A DNA stretch of 64,000 nucleotides from Phaeobacter piscinae. GTDB taxonomy: Bacteria; Pseudomonadota; Alphaproteobacteria; Rhodobacterales; Rhodobacteraceae. The stretch lies in the NCBI RefSeq assembly GCF_002407245.1, contig NZ_CP010681.1, positions 3,100,001 through 3,164,000 of the forward strand, written 5' to 3'. The position numbers and the translations under genes are program-made. This document shows, one piece after another, positions 17,380-26,023 of this stretch (position 1 is its first letter; each line of letters starts with the position of its first letter). Under the pieces are notes generated by a model, which had not been told where the DNA came from, searched no databases, and was given only the letters and a program-made list of their open reading frames with translations.

Positions 17380-17925
17380 TTATCCTTTCATCCGGTCGGC
17401 AACCGCAGCTGCGACGGCTTTTTCGTCTGCCTTGCCACCAAAGGTGGCGACGATCTCAGCGGCGGTATCAACAGCGACGGCTTCGACGCTGGCGATGGCA
17501 CCGGCCTTGATCTCGGCGATGACGGCTTCTGATTCCACTGCCTTGGCCGCAATCTGTGCGTCTGCCTTGGCAATGGCCTCATCCAGATCTGCCTGAATTT
17601 CCGCACGGGTTTCAGCAGCGATGCGCTGAGCCTCTGCACGGGCATCTGCCAGAGCTTGGTTATAAGCGGTTTCGGCCTCTACGGCTTTGGCCTTCAGGTC
17701 TTCAGCCGCGGCGAGGTCGTTGGTAATGGTTCCCTGACGCTCGGCCAACACTGCCGCAATGCGGGGCAGCGCGATGCGCGACAGGATGAAATAGATCACG
17801 ACGAGCGTGACCACGAGCCAGAAGATCTGGTTCGCATAGGTCGAGAAGTCCAGCTGCGGCATACCGCCCGAACCGTGGGCGGCCTCTGCGGCACCGTGAC
17901 CTGCGTCCTGCGTCTGAGTTGCCAT
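17380..17925 (-). CDS. atpX: ATP synthase F0 subunit b' (AtpX)
   Basis: A 181-residue subunit. It has an Ala/His/Gly-rich cytoplasmic N-terminus, one membrane helix ([23 protein letters not shown]), then a long alanine-rich coiled helix of the peripheral stalk. Two different b-type genes side by side are typical of photosynthetic and other alphaproteobacteria. An AGGAGG ribosome binding site precedes the ATG. It pairs with AtpF to form the b-b' stator. Confidence 0.95.
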   Translation of the reverse strand: MATQTQDAGHGAAEAAHGSGGMPQLDFSTYANQIFWLVVTLVVIYFILSRIALPRIAAVLAERQGTITNDLAAAEDLKAKAVEAETAYNQALADARAEAQRIAAETRAEIQADLDEAIAKADAQIAAKAVESEAVIAEIKAGAIASVEAVAVDTAAEIVATFGGKADEKAVAAAVADRMKG

Positions 17926-18011
17926 GTCGTCCTCCTAGGGAACTTGCCGTTACACCGGGCGGCGCGGTCATCCACACCGCCCGGCCGTAAGGAAAATGGT
18001 TCCGAAGGGTC

Positions 18012-18236
18012 TTAGACGGCGAACATCAGCAGCAGAGCGACCAGGAACGAGAAGATGCCCAGAGCTTCTGCAAATGCGATGCCGATGAAGAGGGTTGCGG
18101 TCTGGGAAGCAGCCGCGGAGGGGTTGCGCAGAGCGCCTGCCAGGAAGTTAGCAGCAACGTTGCCAACACCCAGTGCAGCAATACCAGTACCCATGCCAGC
18201 CAGGCCAGCGCCGATGTGTGCGAGTTCGCCTTCCAT
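18012..18236 (-). CDS. atpE: ATP synthase F0 subunit c (proton-conducting ring)
   Basis: A 74-residue proteolipid of two membrane helices joined by a polar loop ([11 protein letters not shown]). The proton-binding carboxylate is Glu in [15 protein letters not shown]. Glycine repeats in the first helix ([17 protein letters not shown]) allow tight ring packing. A glutamate with no sodium-ring pattern that I can see implies a proton ring. An AAGGAG ribosome binding site lies upstream; the gene sits between atpB and atpX. Confidence 0.98.
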   Translation of the reverse strand: MEGELAHIGAGLAGMGTGIAALGVGNVAANFLAGALRNPSAAASQTATLFIGIAFAEALGIFSFLVALLLMFAV

Positions 18237-18293
18237 TGTGTATCTCCTTACGATTGGAAGTTGAGGATCTTATTGTTCGGACCTGACCGCGTC

Positions 18294-19097
18294 TTAGTGC
18301 GACGGGTGCAGCGCGTCCTTCAGGTACACGCAGGTCAGAATGGTGAACACGTAGGCCTGAATGAAGGCCACGAGAACTTCGAGTGCGTAAACCGCGGTGA
18401 TGGCAAAGATCGGCAGGAAGCTGAACAGGCCCAATGCGCCTGCAAAACCTGCGAATACCTTCAGAACCGCGTGGCCCGCCATCACGTTACCCGCAAGACG
18501 AATGCAGTGGCTGACAGGACGCACAAAATAGGAAATCAGTTCGATGATCGCGAGCACCGGGCGCAATGCCAGCGGTGCGGAGCCAACCCAGAACAGGCCC
18601 AGAAACTTAGTCCCGTGCAGCACAAAACCAGTCACGGTCACGGTCACGAACACCAGCATGGCCAGAACTGCAGTCACGGCAAAATGCGATGTGGTCGTGA
18701 AGCTGCCCGGGATCAGGCCCAGCATGTTCGCGGTCAGGATGAACATGAACAGGGTCATGATATAGGGGAAGAACTTCAGACCGTCTTTGCCGGTCACGTC
18801 TTCGACCATCTTATAGATGAAGCCATAGGCGAGTTCAGCAACCGACTGGATGCGCGACGGGACAATCGCGCGTTTTGCAGACCCCAGAACCATCAGCGCG
18901 AAGATCGCGACAATCGCAAGACCCATCCAGAGGGTCACGTTGGTCGGAGTGTAGAAGTTCAGCTCACCTGCGCCACCCAGCGGCTTGACCAGGAACTGGT
19001 CAGTCGGATGGATCTGGAGGCCCGGAATAGCGGGGGCAAAGAACAGCCCAGACGCAAGTACCAGCAGAAAAGCTGCACCAAAGATTAGTTTGCCCAT
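18294..19097 (-). CDS. atpB: ATP synthase F0 subunit a
   Basis: A 267-residue membrane protein with at least five helices. It contains [14 protein letters not shown] near the N-terminus and the essential proton-channel arginine in [20 protein letters not shown]. The conserved final helices are [41 protein letters not shown]. It forms the proton half-channels against the c ring. It lies 27 bases after atpI and 57 bases before atpE. The N-terminal hydrophobic stretch may be a leader; a later start cannot be excluded. Confidence 0.96.
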   Translation of the reverse strand: MGKLIFGAAFLLVLASGLFFAPAIPGLQIHPTDQFLVKPLGGAGELNFYTPTNVTLWMGLAIVAIFALMVLGSAKRAIVPSRIQSVAELAYGFIYKMVEDVTGKDGLKFFPYIMTLFMFILTANMLGLIPGSFTTTSHFAVTAVLAMLVFVTVTVTGFVLHGTKFLGLFWVGSAPLALRPVLAIIELISYFVRPVSHCIRLAGNVMAGHAVLKVFAGFAGALGLFSFLPIFAITAVYALEVLVAFIQAYVFTILTCVYLKDALHPSH

Positions 19098-19124
19098 TGT
19101 CCCGTTTCTCCTGTCGCCGGGGGA

Positions 19125-19469
19125 TCAGTCCCGGTCCTGCGCATCTTGTTCGGCCATTTCGGCCAGTTTCTTTTCCTGGATCTCTTGCGCGCTGCGGAGC
19201 ATTGTCTTCACCCCGGCCGCCAGACCCAGCATCGTGAACAGCACCAGAAAGATCGGTATGGTCCCAAGCAGAAGGTCCAACCCGTATCCGATACCAAAGC
19301 CGATCATCAGACCGGCCACCAACTCAATCACCATCCGCCAAGCTTGATTGGCTGTCGAATAATGCTCATCCACGCGCGGCTTGGGCTCTTGGGCCTTACG
19401 CGCCTCTGCCAACTTGGCCTCTAGCTGCGCCAAGCGCTGCTTGTCTGGCTCTTGTGACACGGTCGCCAT
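19125..19469 (-). CDS. atpI: AtpI, ATP synthase assembly/accessory protein
   Basis: A protein of about 114 residues with a charged, helical N-terminus (residues 1-40) and two membrane helices (MVIELVAGLMIGFGIGYGLDLLLG and IFLVLFTMLGLAAGVKTMLRS), ending in an acidic tail. This is the AtpI/YtxE-like gene that opens alphaproteobacterial F0 operons and assists c-ring assembly or magnesium supply. A second in-frame ATG two codons upstream (19475) is possible. Promoter elements should lie at 19476-19640, which is AT-rich. Confidence 0.9.
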   Translation of the reverse strand: MATVSQEPDKQRLAQLEAKLAEARKAQEPKPRVDEHYSTANQAWRMVIELVAGLMIGFGIGYGLDLLLGTIPIFLVLFTMLGLAAGVKTMLRSAQEIQEKKLAEMAEQDAQDRD

Positions 19470-19552
19470 CCTCACGTGAATTCTGTTGCGGTGCTAAGGA
19501 GTCCTCGCCTCAGAGTCAACAACCCTGAAAGCCCTGCGACGTCGAGCGCAAC

Positions 19553-19564
19553 TAATTGTAATTA
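19553..19564. promoter_or_regulatory. AT-rich palindrome in the probable atpI promoter region
   Basis: TAATTGTAATTA is a TAATT/AATTA inverted repeat about 85 bases upstream of atpI, inside an AT-rich stretch that is the most promoter-like part of this gap. Assignment as promoter or operator is tentative. Confidence 0.25.
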
Positions 19565-19644
19565 TTAAGTTATGCCTGGGGCCTACCGCATCACCTCCTG
19601 CACGTCTGAGGAGCAGGCGACGGTTTTTCGGTCAAAATCCATAT

Positions 19645-19664
19645 TCAACCAAAAGGTTGATTTT
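19645..19664 (-). terminator. Short hairpin after the DMT transporter gene
   Basis: TCAACC-AAAA-GGTTGA flanked by TTTT begins a few bases after the stop of the minus-strand transporter at 19666. The stem is only 6 bp and the T run is on the plus-strand side, so this is a weak terminator candidate separating it from the atp operon promoter. Confidence 0.4.
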
Positions 19665-19665
19665 A

Positions 19666-20559
19666 TCAGAGGGCCGGTCGCCGCCGAATTTTACGCAGCA
19701 GGCGACCATCGATCAGCGCCAGTCCGATCAGGATCAGGCTCATCCCTGTCAGGTGCTCCAGTTTGAGCGGCTCCTGCAAGATCCAGGCCCCCATCGCCAG
19801 GGCGGAAACCGGCGCGATCAGCGTTGGCAGGGTGATATTGGTCGGCCCAACCCGAGGCAGCACCCAATAGAACAGGATGAAAGCTGCGGACGTCAGGATG
19901 AAACCGATGATGAACAACGCGCCCCAAGTCTCCAATCGGGTGATCACCGGCAGACCTTCAGCCCAAATCGCCAGCGGCGTGATGGCCGCAGTGGCCCCGG
20001 TCAAGGCAACAGCGACAAGGACCACTGGATCGATGTCACGAAACTGGCGGGCAATATTGACCGAAAACGCGTAACACAACGGCGCACAAAGCGTAACGAG
20101 CACAGCCCAGACCTCGGACTGGCGTCCGCCATGCAGCAGCGGCCACGACAAGACTAGAATACCAAGAAAGCCGAAAACCACGCCCAGTGACTTCTGCCAG
20201 GTCGCCCGCTCTCCACCCGGCCAGAAATGCGCCACCATAACAGCAAGCGCCGGGGTAAACGCATTGAGGATCCCGGCCACGCCGCTGGCAATATGCTGCT
20301 GTCCCAGCGCGTAGAAGGCAAAGGGCGCCGCATAGCTCAGGACACCAAAACCAAAAAGCGCCAGCCAACGCCGTGGTTGGTCCGGCACCCGCTTACGCGC
20401 CGCCACGACATAGATCCAACATCCCAGCGCACCAAAGCCAACCCGCCCCATGGACACCGACAATGGTCCCAGCTCGCGCAGTAAAACAGCATTGAACATG
20501 AAGGACATGCCCCAGCCGATCCCAAGTACAAAGATCGCCGCCCAGTATTTCAATGCCAT
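19666..20559 (-). CDS. DMT/EamA-family exporter
   Basis: A 297-residue inner membrane protein of ten helices made of two EamA repeats. The first is MALKYWAAIFVLGIGWGMSFMFNAVLLRELGPLS, and the second starts near SVNIARQFRDIDPVVLVAVAL. It ends in a positively charged tail (DGRLLRKIRRRPAL). The family exports amino acids or other small metabolites; the substrate is not predictable here. It is divergent from a small ArsR regulator (95-base gap), which may control it. A second, different DMT gene lies just beyond that regulator. Confidence 0.88.
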   Translation of the reverse strand: MALKYWAAIFVLGIGWGMSFMFNAVLLRELGPLSVSMGRVGFGALGCWIYVVAARKRVPDQPRRWLALFGFGVLSYAAPFAFYALGQQHIASGVAGILNAFTPALAVMVAHFWPGGERATWQKSLGVVFGFLGILVLSWPLLHGGRQSEVWAVLVTLCAPLCYAFSVNIARQFRDIDPVVLVAVALTGATAAITPLAIWAEGLPVITRLETWGALFIIGFILTSAAFILFYWVLPRVGPTNITLPTLIAPVSALAMGAWILQEPLKLEHLTGMSLILIGLALIDGRLLRKIRRRPAL

Positions 20560-20654
20560 ATCATGTCTCTTTCGCGCTCTGTCGTCGTTGCCGGTGATAT
20601 GCAGCTAGCGGCTTGGGATTGTCGACCCGCATCTTGCGGTTTAGGTGTGTCGGC

Positions 20655-21002
20655 ATGAGCGATCCTCTTGATACCGTATTTGCCGCCCTTGCGGACCCAA
20701 CCCGGCGCAGCATTCTGACCATGCTGCTGGAGGACGACATGGCCGTCACCGATGTTGCTGAACCGTTTGACATGTCGCTCGCGGCGATCTCCAAACACCT
20801 GATGATCCTGACACGGGCAGGCCTCATTGCGCAGGAAAAACGTGGCCGCGTGAAGTGGTGCAAGCTGCAGCCGGACGCCATGCGGTCCGCCTCCGTCTGG
20901 ATGCAGGGGTTTGGTCAGTTCGAGCCCGTCAATCTGGACGCGTTTGAGCGCTTTCTGGAAACCGAACTCGGCAGCCCGACAGCAGATCCCGCCTCCGAGT
21001 GA
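20655..21002 (+). CDS. ArsR-family winged-helix regulator
   Basis: A 115-residue regulator with N-terminus MSDPLDTVFAALADPTRRSILTMLL. The recognition segment MSLAAISKHLMILTRAGLIAQEKRGRVKWCKL is typical of ArsR/HTH_20 proteins. The Cys in VKWCKL is a lone Cys rather than a metal-binding CxC, so metal sensing is not indicated; this subgroup (ADPTRRSIL) often regulates SRPBCC or transporter genes. It is divergent from one DMT exporter and convergent with another (6-base gap). The ATG at 20655 is used instead of an upstream in-frame start. Confidence 0.88.
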   Translation: MSDPLDTVFAALADPTRRSILTMLLEDDMAVTDVAEPFDMSLAAISKHLMILTRAGLIAQEKRGRVKWCKLQPDAMRSASVWMQGFGQFEPVNLDAFERFLETELGSPTADPASE

Positions 21003-21008
21003 AGCGGG

Positions 21009-21917
21009 TTAGCCTGATTGCGTATTCGGCACTGCGCTGCGCCCCTCCCGTAGCAGCAACCAAAGCGCCCAGATGGTGCAAACCACGCCCAGCGCCACGA
21101 TGCCACTAGGTGCCGGACGGCCCAGCGCAATTTCCCACAAGATGACCCAGCTTGGCGTCAGGTAGGTATAGGCCATGACCTTGGCTGAGGGCAGATGTAG
21201 CGTTGCATATTGTAGCAGAACAAATGTAGCGGCACTGGCGATCAGCGCAACATAGAGCAGGACCACCCAGACAAGCGGTGACAGCCCGGTCCAATCCGTG
21301 GCGCGAATGTCGCCCCAGCCGACCACCAACAGGATTATTGCGCCCGCGACCAACATCCCGAAGGTGAACACCACCGCGGGCTCGCCCCGGTTCAGCAAGC
21401 GTACCATCGGCGTATAGGCGGCGTGGGCCACACATCCCCAGAAATATATCATCTCTCCACGGCCAATTTCAAAGGCCCAGATGGCCGACGGGTCGCCGCG
21501 AAAAATCACCCAGATTGCCCCCACAGCACCAATCGCCAACGCCAGCGCCATCCGCCATGTCGTGATCTGGCGTAGCAGGATCCATCCGAAAACCCCACTC
21601 AGCACCGGTGTAAGTGTAAATACCGCAGCCGCACTCACTGGCGCGGCGGTTTGCAATCCGTAGAACATCAGCACGAAGTAGATGGCAAACAGCCCCCCCA
21701 GCACGAGGAAACGCCAAGGCGCCACAAAATCTTTGCGCCGCAGGCCATGGGTGAGCTGTGCCGCAATGCCGATCACCACCGCAGCAATCACAAACCGAAT
21801 GGCATTGAGGGCCATGGGAGCGATGTCATTGGCCACCATCGCGCCAAGCGAAAACGATCCGGCCACCAAGGCCGAAAACACCAGCATTGCGAGATGACCG
21901 CGATAGCTCGGTGTCAT
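21009..21917 (-). CDS. DMT/EamA-family exporter (second)
   Basis: A 302-residue membrane protein with two EamA repeats and ten predicted helices. Hallmarks include MAPMALNAIRFVIAAVVIG in the first repeat and SAATFVLLQYATLHLPSAKVMAYTYLTPSWVILWEI in the second, the latter resembling the RhaT/RarD-like conserved 'YLTP..A' region. It is coupled by an ATGA overlap (21914-21917) to the upstream LysR gene, which is transcribed first. Substrate unknown; the linked LysR regulator suggests an inducible metabolite efflux. Confidence 0.88.
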   Translation of the reverse strand: MTPSYRGHLAMLVFSALVAGSFSLGAMVANDIAPMALNAIRFVIAAVVIGIAAQLTHGLRRKDFVAPWRFLVLGGLFAIYFVLMFYGLQTAAPVSAAAVFTLTPVLSGVFGWILLRQITTWRMALALAIGAVGAIWVIFRGDPSAIWAFEIGRGEMIYFWGCVAHAAYTPMVRLLNRGEPAVVFTFGMLVAGAIILLVVGWGDIRATDWTGLSPLVWVVLLYVALIASAATFVLLQYATLHLPSAKVMAYTYLTPSWVILWEIALGRPAPSGIVALGVVCTIWALWLLLREGRSAVPNTQSG

Positions 21918-22792
21918 GCGGTCCAGGCCTTCGCTTCGGCTTTCAGGAAGCTGAGGAAACTCTGCACCTTGGTTGTGCGGTGCAGATCAACATGGGTGAC
22001 AAGCCACAATTCGCCCGCCCACTCTGGCAGGGGTTCCATCATCTGGGTCAACCCAGGATGCCGCTCCGCCTCCCAGCGGGTCAGGAAACCAATCCCCGCT
22101 CCTGCCAGCAGAGCCTCCTGCATCGAGACGGCGTTCACGCAGCGAAACGACAGCGCACTCTCGGGCGCGTGGGCACGCAGCCAGCGGGAATAAGGCGCCC
22201 GGCTATCTATGTCGTCATTGCAGATGAACCGATGGTTGGACATATCGTCCAGCCCTTTCAGCGGACCGAACCGTTCAATATATGAGGCACTGGCGTAAAG
22301 CCCGTGTTGTTGCCGCATGAAGGGCTGAACCACATTGTCGGGCTGTTCCGGCGGAGATCCGGCGCGGATCGCGACATGCGCCTCCCCGTATTCCAGTCGA
22401 AACAGGCGGCTACCGGTCAGAAAGCGGATCACCAACTCGGGGTGTTGACGCTGAAATTCCGTGAGCGCGGGCACCAGCAGTGTCGACATCGAGGACAGCG
22501 AGGTCACGACCAATTCGCCGGATACCGCATCCCCATGCCCTTTGAGCCGACCAACCAGCTGACCAAACTGATCATCCGTGGCCTGCGCCACCCGCAGCAG
22601 ATCTTGGCCGGCCTCGGTCGGGGTGTAACCACGAGCGTGGCGCTGGAACAGCTTGACGCCGAGACGCGCCTCAATTGCATCGACGTGGCGGATGACTGTC
22701 GCGTGATGGACGCCCAACACCTCGGCGGCGCCGCTCACGGTTCCCATCCGAGCCACCTGATAGGCGGTGCGTACCTCGTCCCAGTTTTCCAT
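21914..22792 (-). CDS. LysR-family regulator coupled to a DMT exporter
   Basis: A regulator of about 292 residues. N-terminal helix-turn-helix: MENWDEVRTAYQVARMGTVSGAAEVLGVHHATVIRHVDAIEARLGVKLFQRHARGY. The effector domain follows (VSGELVVTSLSSMSTLLVPALTEFQRQHPELVIRF). An ATG at 22792 with GAGAGGT upstream fits better than the in-frame GTG at 22798, whose spacing to the ribosome binding site is too short. The variant 'HHATVIRHVD' in the recognition helix is typical of a LysR subgroup related to VirG-like/AmpR-distant proteins in roseobacters, as far as I can judge. It lies directly upstream of, and overlaps, the DMT exporter it probably controls. Confidence 0.9.
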   Translation of the reverse strand: MENWDEVRTAYQVARMGTVSGAAEVLGVHHATVIRHVDAIEARLGVKLFQRHARGYTPTEAGQDLLRVAQATDDQFGQLVGRLKGHGDAVSGELVVTSLSSMSTLLVPALTEFQRQHPELVIRFLTGSRLFRLEYGEAHVAIRAGSPPEQPDNVVQPFMRQQHGLYASASYIERFGPLKGLDDMSNHRFICNDDIDSRAPYSRWLRAHAPESALSFRCVNAVSMQEALLAGAGIGFLTRWEAERHPGLTQMMEPLPEWAGELWLVTHVDLHRTTKVQSFLSFLKAEAKAWTA

Positions 22793-22898
22793 GGTCACCT
22801 CTCATCTGCGTATTACTTGCCGCAACCATGCACATTCCGCAGGCTCTAGCCAGCGAAAGGTTCAAATTTGCGCAGTGATCACACAATGCCCTGCCACT

Positions 22899-23426
22899 TC
22901 AGACCCAGGTGATTGTAACGCTCAATCGATCCATCACCTCCAGAAATGCCTGTCGCGTCAGGGCAACGGTGCGATCATTCACCAAAGGATGCATGTAGAT
23001 CACATCCGCCTGCTGCGCAGCCTTGTCCATATAGAAGTGCACATCTTGATTGACCCCGTTGACCATCGCCAGTGGAGTGACAGCGCCAGGGCGCACACCC
23101 AGGGTTTCCAGCAGGCGCTCCGCTGATCCAAATGACAGTTTTCCTAGTCCCAGATCAGCCGCCAGCGCTTTCAAATCGACATCGCGGTCCTGCTCAAGGC
23201 TGACCAGATGATTGCGTTTTATCTTGTCCCGCAGGTAGAGGTTCTTAAGCCGCAGCGCGCGCTCCCCTGCCTGCATGAAGCCCGCTTCAACCGCCTTCGC
23301 GTCCTCGACAGTGCGCAGTGGCACATGACTGTGCAGCCGGAAGCCAATGCCCCACGCATCCAGCTGCGCCAAAAGTTTGTCGGAAGAAACAGGCAAGCTG
23401 TCTTGAAACTGGGATGATGCGTCCAC
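22899..23426 (-). CDS. proX: ProX/YbaK-type prolyl-tRNA deacylase
   Basis: About 175 residues with the YbaK/EbsC fold that hydrolyses mischarged Ala-tRNA(Pro), acting as a free-standing editing factor in the cytosol. Diagnostic segments are HSHVPLRTVEDAKAVE, LKNLYLRDKIKRNHLVSLEQDRDVDLKALA, LSFGSAERLLETLGVRPGAVTPLAMVND-like (here NGVNQDVHFYMD) and MHPLVNDRTVALT. An in-frame ATG at 23492 exists. The GTG at 23426, which has GAGG five bases upstream, gives the usual family length and starts within the conserved domain context. Confidence 0.85.
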   Translation of the reverse strand: MDASSQFQDSLPVSSDKLLAQLDAWGIGFRLHSHVPLRTVEDAKAVEAGFMQAGERALRLKNLYLRDKIKRNHLVSLEQDRDVDLKALAADLGLGKLSFGSAERLLETLGVRPGAVTPLAMVNGVNQDVHFYMDKAAQQADVIYMHPLVNDRTVALTRQAFLEVMDRLSVTITWV

Positions 23427-23535
23427 TGTGGCCTCATTGATCTGCACAAATGATATCGCCCGCAGATCAATGTGAAACACGAGGGCATGCAAGGGGGAAC
23501 ATCGCTATTCTGCCTGCTTTCTTATCAGCGTTTCA

Positions 23536-25530
23536 TCAGCGCCCGCCACCTGCCGCAGATGATGTGCGGCGCGCCTCTTCGTAGTGATCGAACCCGCTTG
23601 AGAACCAGGCTGTTCCGCGAGTTGCGCTGGCAAGGCTGCTACAGAGCTGGTCCTGAACCGCCACCGGCAGCAGGGTTTCAAACACGTCCCAGCCTGCGGC
23701 CTCGGGGTGGGCTGCGAAACCAAGTATCTGCCCCTGCATCCCGCTGACCACTGGAACAAGCCCACCAGTGAAGACCGAAGGGACGTGGATCTCCACCCGC
23801 ATGATGGGTTGCAGTACCACCGACCCCGCCTCCGCCAGCGCCTCACGAACCGCAGATTTGCCCGCCGTACGAAACGCGTAGTCAGAACTGTCAACGGAGT
23901 GGTGCTTGCCATCCTTCAGGGTCACCTGCACATCGACAACAGGATGGCCGCTGGCACCCGCCTTCAACGCCTCGCGCGCACCCGCCTCCACCGACGGAAT
24001 GTAGCCCTTTGGCACCGCACCGCCTTTGACCTCATCGGTAAAATGGAAACCCGACCCGCGCGCGGCTGGCGCAAGGCTCAACACCACATCGGCAAACTGA
24101 CCAGCTCCGCCAGATTGTTTACGGTGGCGATGATGGATTGTGACTGGTCGCGTGATGGTCTCCCGCAGGGCGGGCGGAACAGGTTCATCTCCTACCTCGA
24201 TACCGAACGAGTCGCTTAGCAGCCCTAGGATACGGCGCAGATGCAGCGGCCCTTGCAGGTGCAGCAGCGCGTGCCCGCTGATCTCATCCTGTTCGACCTG
24301 CATGCCGGTATCAATCTCAGCAATGCGCTCCAGCGCTGCGGTCAGCCGGACATCATCGCGATCGTGCACGGGCGTGACGATCCGCTGATAGCTTGACGGG
24401 CGCGGTTGGGCCCACTGCGGCAATTGAGCGGCACGGTTTTCCAGATAGGCGTACCCAAGGCTCAGGTGATCCGATTTCACAACTTGCGCGATATCCCCCG
24501 GTGCAAGGTCACCAGAACCGGAGGGGGATGGGTTGCGGCCATTGCCAGCAGCGCGCCCGGTGGCAGGCGCGCTTGCGCCGGTTTTCGCAGCCGTACCCTC
24601 CCCCCTCAACTGCGTCATCGCTCCAAGGTTGCCACCTCCAACCTGCGCCCCCGCTCCCACCGGTTGGCTCAGCGCGCGGACGACGACCGTCTTGCCGAGA
24701 TGTTTAACAAGGTCTCCGATACACCCTACTGCCAGAGGCTGCCCGTCCGCTGCCAACCGCTGTGCTGCGACCTCAACCGCGGGGGCCTCATGGCGCAGGG
24801 ATTTCATCAGACGCAGGATCCCGTTGCGATGAAGCGCAGACCCCAAAAGCGCCGGGATCAAATCGTTATGCTGCAAGACGCGGGTGGCCACATCATAGAC
24901 CGCTTCTGTCAGCGGCTTGCGATCTTCGATCAGTTGCTCCAGCAGATCGTCGTCATAGTCAGCCAACGCTTCCAGCATTTCTCCCCGCGCCTGACGTTCG
25001 CGGGCATGGATGCTATCCGGAAAAGCCACCAGGGCTGAGGGCTGCCCCTCCTGATATTTCCACGCCCGTTCTGAGATCAGATCCACCGCCCCGATCACCT
25101 CCCCCCCGGTCCGCATCGGTATCTGGCGCAGGACGATATTGTGCCGACAATAGGTTTGCAGCGCGGCGACGATATCGGCCACCCGCCCGGCGGCCTGATC
25201 CATACGGTTGATAAAAAGAAAGGCGGGAATACCCGCCTCTTCGACCATCCTGAGATAAGGCGCGGCCAAAACCCCGGCAGATGGATCCGCCGACACGCAA
25301 ACAACCGCCGCATCGCTGGCTGCCAACGCCGGCCCCGCCGTCGCCAAGTTCTCAACCCCGCCGGCAATATCAATCACGCCCCAGGCCTCATCCATGAATG
25401 GAAACGCTCTCAACTCCGCAACACCTGTGGCCTGCTGCGGCTTCTGCTCTGGCTCCTGAAGTGTCGCTAGGGCTTTTGCCAGCTCAGTCTTGCCGGAATG
25501 AGAGGGGCCAATAACTGTAAACACACGCAT
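23536..25530 (-). CDS. Elongation factor G-like GTPase (EF-G2 family), divergent G domain
   Basis: A 664-residue protein with EF-G domain order: G domain (1-240), domain II, III, IV and a C-terminal domain V (FEIHVPSVFTGGLVPVVSGMQGQILGF). The P-loop is GPSHSGKT (8-15) and the guanine motif is NRMD (108-111). In G3 the usual DTPGH is DIAGG (54-58), so the catalytic His is Gly. Switch I is much shortened: only 39 residues separate the P-loop from G3. It therefore may bind GTP but hydrolyse it poorly and is unlikely to be the main translocase. The ATG at 25530 starts MRVFTVIGPS; 83 upstream in-frame codons look non-coding. Role unknown, possibly a ribosome-associated paralog. Confidence 0.85.
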   Translation of the reverse strand: MRVFTVIGPSHSGKTELAKALATLQEPEQKPQQATGVAELRAFPFMDEAWGVIDIAGGVENLATAGPALAASDAAVVCVSADPSAGVLAAPYLRMVEEAGIPAFLFINRMDQAAGRVADIVAALQTYCRHNIVLRQIPMRTGGEVIGAVDLISERAWKYQEGQPSALVAFPDSIHARERQARGEMLEALADYDDDLLEQLIEDRKPLTEAVYDVATRVLQHNDLIPALLGSALHRNGILRLMKSLRHEAPAVEVAAQRLAADGQPLAVGCIGDLVKHLGKTVVVRALSQPVGAGAQVGGGNLGAMTQLRGEGTAAKTGASAPATGRAAGNGRNPSPSGSGDLAPGDIAQVVKSDHLSLGYAYLENRAAQLPQWAQPRPSSYQRIVTPVHDRDDVRLTAALERIAEIDTGMQVEQDEISGHALLHLQGPLHLRRILGLLSDSFGIEVGDEPVPPALRETITRPVTIHHRHRKQSGGAGQFADVVLSLAPAARGSGFHFTDEVKGGAVPKGYIPSVEAGAREALKAGASGHPVVDVQVTLKDGKHHSVDSSDYAFRTAGKSAVREALAEAGSVVLQPIMRVEIHVPSVFTGGLVPVVSGMQGQILGFAAHPEAAGWDVFETLLPVAVQDQLCSSLASATRGTAWFSSGFDHYEEARRTSSAAGGGR

Positions 25531-26023
25531 CTGTCTTGATCCTTCTGTGGCTGCAAAGCCGCCCGATGAAGGAATACGACAGGAACGTCGCACCAGATGC
25601 CTTGAGAATAGCTGCCTCTGCAGTGGGGGCTTGGCTGACCCATGTTTTTGTTCATGTCTGACATCTACCAAAGAGCCATCGCATAGGCGCTGTTCACGCA
25701 CCTGCAATGCGATGGCGCTTGCACGCGTATAGACGTGCCCCGCACTCTGATACTCCCCCACCGCAGTGCCTTGCGTCAACCGTTGCGCTCAACGCATGGC
25801 AGCGGGCCATCTATTCCCGGCCTAAGCGGTCCGGGTTGACTCATTGCGGCCAAACGCGTAACGCATGGCCCAAATCCGGGAGCCGCTACAGTCTTCCGGT
25901 CCCTGCCCTTGCCAGGGATCGCCCTCCACCAGCGTGTTACGCCCGTGGGGGTGATTGCGCATGGATCCTTTGCTCCCTACATGTGGGGCGCCCACGTTGA
26001 AACCGGCATAGGAGGCCGAAGGC
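25531..26023. other. Divergent intergenic region (493 bp) between the EF-G-like gene and ffh
   Basis: Both flanking genes point away, so promoters for both are expected. I checked it for a 4.5S/SRP RNA because ffh follows, but the conserved apical tetraloop motif of that RNA is absent on both strands. Only short inverted repeats are visible, for example CCCGG/CCGGG (25816-25835) and a TCCCTG/CAGGGA hairpin near 25900-25918. The open frames here read as low-complexity shadows. Confidence 0.4.

Noticed and set aside
25707..26000. 97-codon plus-strand frame upstream of ffh
   Set aside because: Arg/Pro/Cys-rich translation with no family features or ribosome binding site; overlaps the expected ffh promoter.
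25800..26023. Possible SRP (4.5S) RNA upstream of ffh
   Set aside because: The conserved apical motif of bacterial SRP RNA is absent on both strands and the visible stems are short.
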